Positions 1 through 8,834 of a DNA stretch of 43,146 nt are shown piece by piece. This DNA comes from Haplosporangium gracile. Lineage: Eukaryota; Mortierellomycota; Mortierellomycetes; Mortierellales; Mortierellaceae. The position numbers and the translations under genes were made by a program. Position 1 is the stretch's first letter. The number at the start of each line of letters is the position of its first letter. The notes under the pieces are model-generated. The model did no database searches, had not been told where the DNA came from, and was given only the letters and a program-made list of their open reading frames with translations. The stretch is taken from contig JAAAUF010000031.1 in NCBI GenBank assembly GCA_015499985.1, positions 1-43,146 of the forward strand, read 5' to 3'.

Positions 1-357
1 AAAAAAAGAGGAAAAAAGAAACCAAAAACGATGAACAAGATTAAGAAAACAAAAAAAAAAAAAAAAGAAATGATGGACGGACGGAAGGGGGGCAGAGATA
101 GAGAAAAGGACAAAGAGACACAACGATGACACCGTACAATGCAAAGATAAAGACAAGCGAAAAACTTCTGTCGGATGATTTATGTGGCTTGGCTCTAGAC
201 CTCTCGCTCTTCCGATCAAAATCACGTGTATCATTACCGTCGACTTTTGGCATTTTTTCTGTGCTCCTGCTTTTTTGTCAGGCTTGACCCCACCCAAAAC
301 TCTACTCAGGAACACACTTTCCCACACTCTCACTTAACAATAACTTTGCACTGTACA
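1..357. other. Upstream region of the SDR gene
   Basis: No gene is visible. The left part is A-rich and the right part is a CT-rich leader ending in a run of CA-rich sequence before the ATG at 358, as is common for fungal 5' untranslated regions. Reading frames here have no conserved motif. Confidence 0.5.
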
Positions 358-1630
358 ATGACAGCAGGACACCACCTCATCATCATCACAGGAGCAAACA
401 GAGGCTTCGGCGCAAGCATCGCTAACACCTACCTCGAGAGCAGCGAAGCTAGCGCGCTCTCCTATGTCCTTGTAGGACGGAACCAAGAAGGACTTCAAAA
501 GGTCCTCGACACCCTGAAGCAGAGCAGTGCCTCTTCCAGCGTTGCCGTCAAGGGATTGGTCGTTGCCAATGTTGATCTTGCTGACACTGAAAAGCTTGAC
601 GCCAACCTCGCCAAGATTCAGGAGGCTACCAAGCAGTTGCGCGACGAGTCCATTCGGTCCAAGGTATATGTTATTCCTTGCCGCGTGAAATCAACGCATG
701 TCCTTGACTCGCAGCTCTTTTTTCGACTTTTGATCACCGATTAACACAGTTGATCCGGTCACTCATTGAATGATTTACGTTTATTTGCCTCGTATCAATT
801 GATAGAACATCATTACAAAGTCGATTCTCGTCAACAACGCCGGATCTCTTGGCGACCTCGGCAAAACCGCAAAGGAGTTCACCTGGCAGGAGACAAGGAC
901 ATACCTCGACTTCAACATCGTCTCCTTCGTCGGACTTTGGTAATTGACATGCGCACATGCATTACCATCCTATGTATCATCGAAGGCGGAATATTAGGAT
1001 AGGGACAAAGCACTTCGTTGTAGCTCGACCATACTCATCATTGACTCTGCATACATCCTTTTTTTGTTTTGTTTTTGTTTGCGTGTTGATACGGTTATAG
1101 CTCGACTTTCCTTAAGGATACATTGGTGGCATTCCCCAAGGACCAGTACCCAGAGCACAAGACAGTGGTGATCAGTGTGTCATCCTTGCTCGCCGTCCAG
1201 CCCTTCTCCAACTGGGGCCTATACGCCGCCGGCAAGGCTGCTCGTGATCGCTTCCTTGGCGTCATTGCCCTCGAGGAGGTACGTTATTTACTGAACCAGT
1301 CCAAATATCTCATTTTTGCAAAATATAAAAAGGTTCATTTGCAAATTACAAAGAGGATGGCACTGACCAGTATTTTCGTTTGACCCATATAACGAAACAT
1401 AGAAGGGAAACAATGTAAAGACGCTGAACTACGCACCAGGACCCCTCGACAATGAGATGCAGGCAGATGTCCGAGCCACCCTCGGCGACAAGGAGCAACT
1501 GAAGATCTATGATGGCATGCATAAGGCGGGATCGCTTGTCAACATGGATGATTCTAGCCGGAAGCTTGTCGTTTTGTTGAAGAAGGATGAGTATGAGAGT
1601 GGTGGACATGTTGATTTTTATGACGTGTGA
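358..1630 (+). CDS. Short-chain dehydrogenase, sepiapterin reductase-like
   Basis: Four exons: 358-663, 821-939, 1101-1278 and 1403-1630, all with GT-AG borders and compatible phases, giving 276 residues; the family is usually 250-280. The protein has the Rossmann cofactor motif TGANRGFG near residue 11, the structural NNAG motif at the start of exon 2, and a catalytic Ser followed by YAAGK (Tyr-x-x-x-Lys) in exon 3. It ends in a GGHVDFYDV tail typical of sepiapterin reductase and the yeast Irc24/YIR036C group. Sepiapterin reductase performs the last NADPH-dependent step of tetrahydrobiopterin synthesis in the cytosol, a cofactor made by Mortierella but rare in other fungi. A related dicarbonyl or benzil reductase role cannot be excluded. 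The ATG at 358 is chosen because it lies directly before the hydrophobic first beta strand; an upstream in-frame ATG at 226 would add only leader-like sequence. Confidence 0.88.
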
Positions 1631-1726
1631 GAATTAGACAGAATAAACAAGCTGTTGTTTGGACAAAGGATGCGTTTTGATTGAACGGCCCCTTTTCGGG
1701 TTACGCACAAGTTATGGTAGTTATGA

Positions 1727-1815
1727 AAGAAATCTATGGAAACTAGTAATGAAACCTATGGAAACTAGCAAAGAAACCCGCGAAAACAAGCAAAGAAACC
1801 TATGAAAACAAGCAG
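1727..1815. repeat. Degenerate 22-bp direct repeat, four copies
   Basis: Four consecutive units follow the pattern GAAACCTATGGAAACTAGCA plus two bases, drifting to GAAACCTATGAAAACAAGCA in the last copy. The array lies about 100 bp after the SDR stop codon. A further GAAACC appears downstream without a full unit. No coding frame crosses it convincingly. Confidence 0.6.
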
Positions 1816-2385
1816 GAAAAATGGACACGAAGGAAACCATCAAGGAAAATTTGGAAGCCATCAAGATCACATCGGAGGACTGAGGTCGCTTTGAGCTGTG
1901 CCTCATTCCAGTCCAGTCGTGACAAAAAAGGCAGGGCTGAGAGTCAAAATGCTGTTAAACCAGAAGGTTGCGTGACTTTATGCGAGCGGTGTGAAGAGGA
2001 GCGCACATGCCAAGCAATTTCTTGATTTGTCGATCTGGATTGCAACAGCCCCCTTTATTTTTTCCGAAAGATATGAACAGACAAGCGCGCTTAACTGGGT
2101 TAAAGTCTCACATCTTGTTGGGACATGACGAGAAAGGAAGTGATGATTTTAATGCGACAAGGATTTTGGCGGTAATGACATAACGCTATAGAAAAAGAAC
2201 GTAGAGGTCGACCAGAGAATCGTGATGTGTAACCAATTGCCACGAGTCCATGAAACAAATTCGATAAAGCTTTTTATGCATTAAAGAACGGTAGCCAGCC
2301 TTCCCTCCACTTTTTTTTTGGCAGAAGGGGCTAGACGGTAGATAAAAAGGTGTTTATAAGTTTATCCGAGCACATCCACGCTGGA

Positions 2386-2392
2386 TATAAAA
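2386..2392 (+). promoter_or_regulatory. TATA box of hairpin gene A
   Basis: TATAAAA, 132 nt upstream of the ATG at 2524 and followed by a CT-rich leader, matches the spacing expected for a TATA element with a short 5' untranslated region. Confidence 0.5.
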
Positions 2393-2523
2393 GATGCGTT
2401 ACTGGGCACCATAATCCTCAAAACATCATCTTTCTCTCTCTCACACAAACACTCATACAACTTCTCTCGCCAGCGCTACTCCCTCCCACCCGAATCTTCT
2501 TATTCTTTCAACAACAATCCAAC

Positions 2524-3103
2524 ATGTGCGGGACCATTGAACTTGTCGCATATGTAGAGTCTTAGCTCCGCTCCACTTGGATTAACTCGTGTGCACGTCC
2601 CTACACGCGCTCAAATCTAACCTTTTCCTCTCTTTTGTTGAACATCACACTTCAATAGGACGGTCTGGTGGTAATCGGTGTCATCCTTCTTATTCTCTGG
2701 ATCCTTTCACTTACCAATGTCATTCACATCCGAACCGCAGGTAATGATCTTGTTCATCTGCCGTTTCCCTTTTAGCTTTGAAAGTACGAGAGCAACCTCA
2801 GAGTCGATCGATTGCCTTCTGCTCTCTCAGCTCCTTGATTACGACAAGAAAACAACTCTGCCCATGCACTGTCTCGTATCCATGCATGCACGCTTGTTAC
2901 AGCAAGTGACCTAACTAATCCAATCGTCTGGATTTTATTTCTTCTACGTTCTCGCTTTTTGTATCTGAACAAAAAAACACCCACAACTTTTAGGACTGGA
3001 GCACATCTTTATCGCGCTGGCGGTAGTATTCTTTATCGCATGGATCTTCACCCGATGCTGTTACCACCGCCGTCGAGGCAACAACCGCGCCGTTGCTGTC
3101 TAG
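2524..3103 (+). CDS. Small helical-hairpin membrane protein A (73 aa)
   Basis: Three exons: 2524-2553, 2659-2740 and 2994-3103, with GT-AG introns and matching phases (0, then 1), encode 73 residues. I do not recognise the family. The protein has two hydrophobic segments, about residues 13-29 and 42-57, separated by the polar loop TNVIH. A basic, Cys-containing tail (RCCYHRRRGNNR) follows the second segment. This suggests a membrane hairpin with a positively charged, probably cytosolic, C-terminus. The model rests on the tandem paralogue at 4079-4735: without gaps, about 36 of the first 58 residues are identical, including MC..IE..AYDGL, WILS.TNVIH and IAW.FTR. No single open frame exceeds 30 codons, so ORF-length gene finding would miss it. 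Function is unknown. Confidence 0.8.
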
Positions 3104-4078
3104 ATCCCTTTACCTGACTTATTATTCTATTTTGTAATTGGTATCCTCCTAACACACGAAAAACACAATTTGTAATTAGCGTTCATTTGACTGATAATAA
3201 ATAGTATCGAATGGCCGAATTAAATCCCCCCTCCGTCATCCCTTGAACTCTCTCTTCTTTGTTTGTTTGTTTGTTATTTTTTTTCTGTCAACTTTGTGTT
3301 CTTGAACCCAAACAGAAAAGCATGTCTCCATGCCTGCTGGAGGGTCGATGCCACTCACCGTTGCCCGACGGAGAAGGAAAAAAAAAGATAAGAGGAGGGA
3401 AAGAAATGAAAAAATTAGGGGTCCAACACCAGACATTGTGGTGGTGGTAGTGTGCAATATCTTTGTTTTTTACCCAACTCCTTCGTCCTCCCCTGAAATT
3501 TCCTCCAGTGTTGTCTTTTTTTGTCTTTTTTTCTGTTGTCTTTGTTGGACTTTAAACTCGCTAACGGAGACAGAGTGACAGAGAGACAGAGAGACAAAAA
3601 AGAAAGTGAAGAGGGCAAACAAGGAAGTGAAGGATACTTATTCTCGCCTTTCATGCCTCCGTTTTTGGGGATTGGATAAACACGTTCAATCCTAAAATCT
3701 TACACTCGCTCAAAGGCAGCCAGCTTAATTTGTCGTTCACTTCTGTCTCTTGCGAAAAATAACCCTTTTTTGCTTCTTTGTTTTCTTTTCTCTCTCTCTC
3801 CATTTCAATGATCCTGGAAACTCACCCACTCGCACTGAACCACACTTTCTTTCATCAATCCAGCCAATTCTTAGTACCACACAACGTTTTTCTACAAACC
3901 TTGCCTGCTCCCGCTCAAATTTAATTGCCTTCTCGTTTTAGCTCAGTCATCGCATCCCCACTTTATCCCTCCAGCAAATCAATCGTCCGCATCGGGAAGC
4001 ATTGGTCCAACAGCCCTTTCTTATTCGTTTATCTTTGGCCAGCGCAACGTAACGTATTACAAGGAGGTAGGACAAACA
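3104..4078. other. Intergenic region between the two hairpin genes
   Basis: No gene is visible. It contains an AATAAA-like signal in 3195-3205 after gene A, poly-T and GACAGA-rich low-complexity sequence, and a CT-rich stretch from 3770 that probably forms promoter and leader of gene B. Open frames here consist of low-complexity translation. Confidence 0.5.
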
Positions 4079-4735
4079 ATGTGTATGGTGATCGAAGTGT
4101 TGGCGTACGACGGGTTAATGGCCATCGGAATGATCCTGGTAATACAATCATTGCCCTCCTTCTTTCATGCTAACGTGGAAGGCAATTAGCAAAAAAAAAA
4201 CGTGCACGCTAATTACGTGTCGCGCTAACAGAAAAGAGATCTTCATCTTGCTTTGTACATTGTAGCTGGTGATCTGGATCTTGAGCATCACTAACGTGAT
4301 CCATGTGCCCTCTCATGCTGTAAGTTGCTTTTTTTTTGTGTGTGTTTCTATGCCCAGTTTGGTTATTGCTATGGTGATGTTCCTCGTTGGTCATTTTTAA
4401 TCATTTGTGGGTGATCGTTTGTTCCACCTAAGAGAATAACGCGCGTCTATGATTATGGTTTTTGTTCTTTTTGTTTCTTCGATCCATCATCTGCCATGGC
4501 AACACAATCACACAATACTTCTTTCGCTGGATAACATCCCACCCTCGCCCTCCCACTCATGGTCACATACACGCCCCCCCTCCCAAAAAAAAAACGACAC
4601 CAATGGATGATGAACGATGCAACACAGCTCCAGCACATGCTTATAGCATTGGCGATTGCATTCATGATCGCTTGGCTGTTTACACGATTCTTCTGTCGGA
4701 CTCGTCACCGTCGTCGACAATCCAGTATTACCTAG
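4079..4735 (+). CDS. Small helical-hairpin membrane protein B (73 aa), paralogue of A
   Basis: Exons 4079-4138, 4266-4319 and 4628-4735 (GT-AG introns, both in phase 0) encode 73 residues, exactly the length of protein A. Hydrophobic segments lie at about residues 13-29 and 42-57, with the same TNVIH loop and LxH before the second helix. The tail is Arg-rich and ends RHRRRQSSIT. The two genes share orientation and are about 1 kb apart, so they arose by tandem duplication. The intron positions differ: gene A is cut after codon 10, gene B after codon 20, and the last introns are offset by two nucleotides. The C-terminal tails have diverged most. No function can be assigned from sequence alone. 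Confidence 0.8.
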
Positions 4736-6654
4736 CGTCAAGGCCTAGGAGAGAGAGACAGAGACTCATTGACTCACTATGCAAATACTATTCATTCTTC
4801 GTCAAGGCGCAAATTGCCAAGAGTACAACAGGCGGGAAGGGAGGAGGCGGAAGAGGAGGATCATTGGATCGGAGGATTATAGGAGCATCTTGTCATTCGC
4901 CATTTTCGGTCAATTTTTTTGTGCATTGTTCTACCCCGCTTCTTTGTAAAATAAAAAATACGAGCTCGAGCTTTTTTTTTTTTCTTGGATCTGTGAAAAA
5001 TGCAAGCCGCGTATCTTTTTTTTTGTTTTTATTTTTATTTTTTTTGTTTTTTTTTGGCTTCAATGTAATACACTTTTTGCTTTTGTCTAGTTCATATACA
5101 CATTGTACTTCGTTTCGAGCTGCATATAAATGCCTCCCTCTAATTCCTTGGAAGGAAGTTAAATTTGAAAAAGGAACCATTCTTCTTTCCATCCAAGATT
5201 TTCTGATATGCTTCCATCTATGGAAGGTAAAAAAAAAAAAGATCGATCAGAAAGTAAGACAAGAATGAGTTAATCCTTCGAAATGGTCTGAAGAATCTTC
5301 AGCCACGTGTATGGCGGAGATGGGGTTTTGGACCTTGTCGACTTTTTGAATGTCTGTCTGTGGTGTTCTCAGAGATGGAATCATCAATTGAGAAATCATA
5401 CATACCCGAGGAGCATGGCTGTACAGGGCTACTATCTTGTTCAATGGACGATAGGCGATGGGCAGGGTTGGCTCCATGCAAATAACCCCGTGGGCGTCAC
5501 TGTTTGGGGAGATGAAGAGCTTATTGATAGTTTTGACTCTTATGGAGGTCCTTGTGATATAGAGATGTATTGTGTGATTTCAGGAACGAAGAATAAAAAA
5601 ATTGATGCAGCGCCTCCTCACCCCATCTTCAAAAAAAAAAAAAAATGCTGAAAAGATAGGACCTATGAGTCGATACTCTATTTTTTTTTATTTTTTTGTG
5701 TGCGACAGAAGAACTCTTTTCCGCTCTGCATGTCCATCCATGCAAGGTAAATCAATCGTTAGAGCTAATGCAGAAAGAAATGAGTGAGTAAAACAGAAAA
5801 TAGAAAGGGAAGCAGGGGGGGGAAAAGAACGCTCGCTAGTCCCACCTTCAACCAGAGACAACCATGTGGGTCTCACCTTTAGAAAAGAAAATTTCAGTAA
5901 CGCGACAACGACAAAGTGAATTGACCACTTTCATGTTCACACCGTTGCAGTATTTCCATATCCTTTTCATCGTTGTACTCGAGTGGAGCGAAGGGGAGCA
6001 AGGAGTACTCTTTACACCGAGGAAGGTACAAGGACCCTGTTTTGGCTCTTCTTTTTCTTTTGAAAAGATATTGGACCATGAATTTTTATTGTGCTCATTT
6101 ATCAGGACGAAAGGGTTTACTTTTACATGAAAGAAAAAAAAAGAGGTCGTAACACGCCAAATAGATTGATTGGTTGGGAGGGCGATTCTTTGCCTTTTCT
6201 CTTTTGAGTGACTTGACGAACGGATGATTGAGTGATTGGATGGCTGAAATGGTCTTTCTTTCGCCTCAAAGAATCGAAAATAAGCGAAAAAGCAAGGAAA
6301 GTGAGAAACAGATGAATGTTGCGAGTGTGCACATGGTGTGAGCCATAGAAAACGAAAAAAAGGGGTTTGCCTTGGCTCTTGCCATACTATTTCAGCAACA
6401 AACGATGAGCACAGGAAACAAGAATGGTCGCATAAGGTTATAACCAATGGACTGGCTGACATTCTGTCATCTGCCCAAGCGATTTGTTGCTACGGCTTGC
6501 AGAAGGGTGGAGTGGATGAGATAATTGGATATTGGTCGTTACCCATTCTCCTACCTTTTTTTAACTCCCCCAACAAGCCGCAATCATATCGAGGAACGAA
6601 CAACAACAGCGACGGATAAAAAGGCAAGGCACTATCGTGCCACTTCCATCTATT

Positions 6655-6718
6655 TTGTTATGTTTTTGTGCGCTTGTTATGTTTTTGTGCGTTTGTTATG
6701 TTTTTGTGCGTTGTTATG
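6655..6718. repeat. 19-bp tandem repeat, 3.4 copies
   Basis: Three near-perfect copies of TTGTTATGTTTTTGTGCGY followed by a partial fourth, in gene-free DNA. Confidence 0.8.
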
Positions 6719-7600
6719 CTAGCTTGCATCTTTGTTTATTTTCCTACGTTTTTTTTCCTTTACCCCTAAGTCCCTGACTGACCCTTTTGTAAACCATGGT
6801 GGCACATTTTTCTTTAAGCGGCGGCAAAACTATGTACAATTTTGCCCGTACACGCTTGCACGAGAAGACAGCGTCCAGGGGGAAAGAGGAAAGGGCAGGG
6901 CAGGAACGACAGAGGGATGATAATGATCAGCCAAGAGAAAAGTGCACAGTAAAACGAACGAACGTCGGATTGAATTGTATCCCCATCCATCTCCCTTTTT
7001 CTTTCCTGATTCGATAAACAAAGGCAGGCGGACGGACAGACTGACACAGGGCAACAAAGTCAGATCTACTAACAGTCCTTGTAGAACATAGAGGGCAAAT
7101 GTCGTCTTTTGGATATCGCCTCATGTTCAAAGGATTGGGGAATTGAACCATGGCGCTATACTAAAGAAAATAAAGCAAAAGCTAATAGAATCACTCGCAA
7201 ATAGAAAAACATAAGGAATACTGGAGTTGAATTAGAGACTGAAAAAGACGGTGGGCGAAGTTGTTACGTTCTTTTGATTTTCGTTTTCTTATTTTGCCTT
7301 TTGGACTAAGGTGTCGGTTTGCGCTCAACGCGAACCACTCTTTCTGATGGACAAACTCCTTGTCGTATCTCATTTCGCCGTTTCCTTTTTTTAAAGAGGG
7401 TACAATCAAGGGAGACTAGTCTTGCATATAATTTGCCTGCAATAGCCCTTTTTTTCTTGAATGCAATTAGCACATCCTTCGCCTTTTTTTAACTCAGTCG
7501 TAAAAAAGAAAAAGAAGAATAAGGACACGCCGGTCAGGTCAAGCGCCGCTCTTTGGTCATTTCCGCCTTTTGTAATGTGTCTGAATGCGGTTTAGTCTGA

Positions 7601-7664
7601 GTGAGGTAAGGTGAGGCGAGGTGAGGTGAGGTGAGGTGAGGTGAGGCGAGGCGAGGCGAGGTGA
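7601..7664. repeat. GTGAG/GCGAG pentanucleotide minisatellite
   Basis: About thirteen tandem 5-bp units, mostly GTGAG with GCGAG variants clustered at two places and one GTAAG. G is confined to one strand across the array. Confidence 0.85.
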
Positions 7665-8157
7665 AGAGAGAGAGAAAATCCAATTGATGTAACGAGGTGT
7701 ACACATGCGTACGCCTTCCATGGCTTTGTTCTTTTTTCTGCAATTACAAAAACTGAGTGAGAATAAGACTCCAGGGTAGTGAGAAGAGGAAGAGTAACCT
7801 TTAAGTTGTCGTTGTGAATGAAGAACGGATGGGGATATGTTAGCTGTAGTTTTGATGAGATAAACAGCTCACTGCATCATTCATTTTCATTCACGTTGTC
7901 AGCCAGTCAACCTGTTGTCCATTTCCTCACACCTCCCTCTCTCTTGTCTCCTCTTCCTCCTACCTCCAAACCAGCCAAACCTTCTCCCTTTCCTATTTCT
8001 ATTTCATCGATTATCGATCTTCAAGGGCCTAGTCCCTCCTCGTCGATGCTCTTTTTTTTTTTGTTCTTATGCTTCTTTTTCCTGTGAATGGCAATAAGTT
8101 CGTCCGTTTCGCCTTGTAGTTCGTCGTTGTCATCATTGCTTTGTCCTCATCAATTAT

Positions 8158-8166
8158 TATATATAT
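8158..8166 (+). promoter_or_regulatory. Possible TATA element of the methyltransferase gene
   Basis: TATATATAT precedes a roughly 250-bp CT-rich leader. A potential 5' untranslated intron (GTACGT at 8428 to TTAG at 8681) lies between it and the ATG at 8835. Distance and composition fit, but there is no direct proof. Confidence 0.35.
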
Positions 8167-8834
8167 CCACAACTTCCCCACTCTTTTTTCTCTGTTTTTC
8201 TCTTCGTTTTCTTCTTTCTTCTCGTTCTTTTGTTCTTCTCTTCGTCTGCTCTAGACATCAACCTTACTCGTACCCTTTCCTCTTCCTTCTTCCGCCCCTT
8301 TCTTTTCCCTCATTACTTCATCCCCCTTTCGTCTTCTTCCTCGTTTTATCGGTCCCCGCTCTTCTCTCCTTACTCTTCGAACTCTTCATCTTATACCCAT
8401 TACACCTCCACCTAAACCATCAACAATGTACGTCGTCCTCACTTTCTTCCTTCCTTTTGTGCACAAGAACAGGAACCACCCTTTCCTACCACCAACTTTG
8501 TTTTAATTCCGCGATTCTCATTTTTCGTATCACTTTTGTACCCTGTCTTCATTGCGTGCCTGTGTGTCCATTTAATCCTCCGGTCTTTCTTTGTACCCTC
8601 CTTTCATATCCCACCTCACACATATGGTTCACGCTACTGCCCTCTTTTTATTTTTTATTGGCTTAGACTACTTCCAATTAGGCTGGGACTTTGACAAAAA
8701 CCATCACTGACCCAGCTCTCTTCTTTTCTCACAGTCAGCTGCACGTCTCTTCGGCTTGCCCTTCAACCCCAAGCAAAGACGGCAACTACTGCTACACCAA
8801 CAATCCAATCCCCCTCAAAGCAAGAGAAGTCACA

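Larger units (their letters stand above)
1631..2523. other. Intergenic region between SDR and hairpin gene A
   Basis: No gene is supported. It holds a short direct-repeat array at 1727-1815 and, at its right end, a TATA box and a CT/CA-rich leader for the gene starting at 2524. Confidence 0.5.
4736..8834. other. Long region without a convincing gene
   Basis: About 4.1 kb of AT-rich DNA with many homopolymer runs. I see no conserved motif, no plausible multi-exon chain and no RNA gene. A frame from 5307 to about 5593 is less repetitive than its surroundings, but it runs into a poly-A tract and resembles nothing I know. Minisatellites lie at 6655-6718 and 7601-7664. From about 8158 the sequence becomes a CT-rich leader for the methyltransferase gene. 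Confidence 0.45.

Noticed and set aside
4462..5268. 268-codon plus-strand ORF
   Set aside because: It crosses exon 3 of hairpin gene B in another frame and then consists of poly-T-derived Phe/Leu runs.
5848..6462. 204-codon minus-strand ORF
   Set aside because: No conserved motif and Phe/Ser-rich low complexity, with no related frame elsewhere in the window.
7040..7160. Possible tRNA-like segment around GGTTCAATTCC (minus strand)
   Set aside because: The T-arm-like sequence cannot form its 5-bp stem and no matching acceptor or anticodon arm is present.
8088..8666. 192-codon Ser/Phe/Leu ORF
   Set aside because: CT-rich leader of the methyltransferase gene; the composition explains the open frame.
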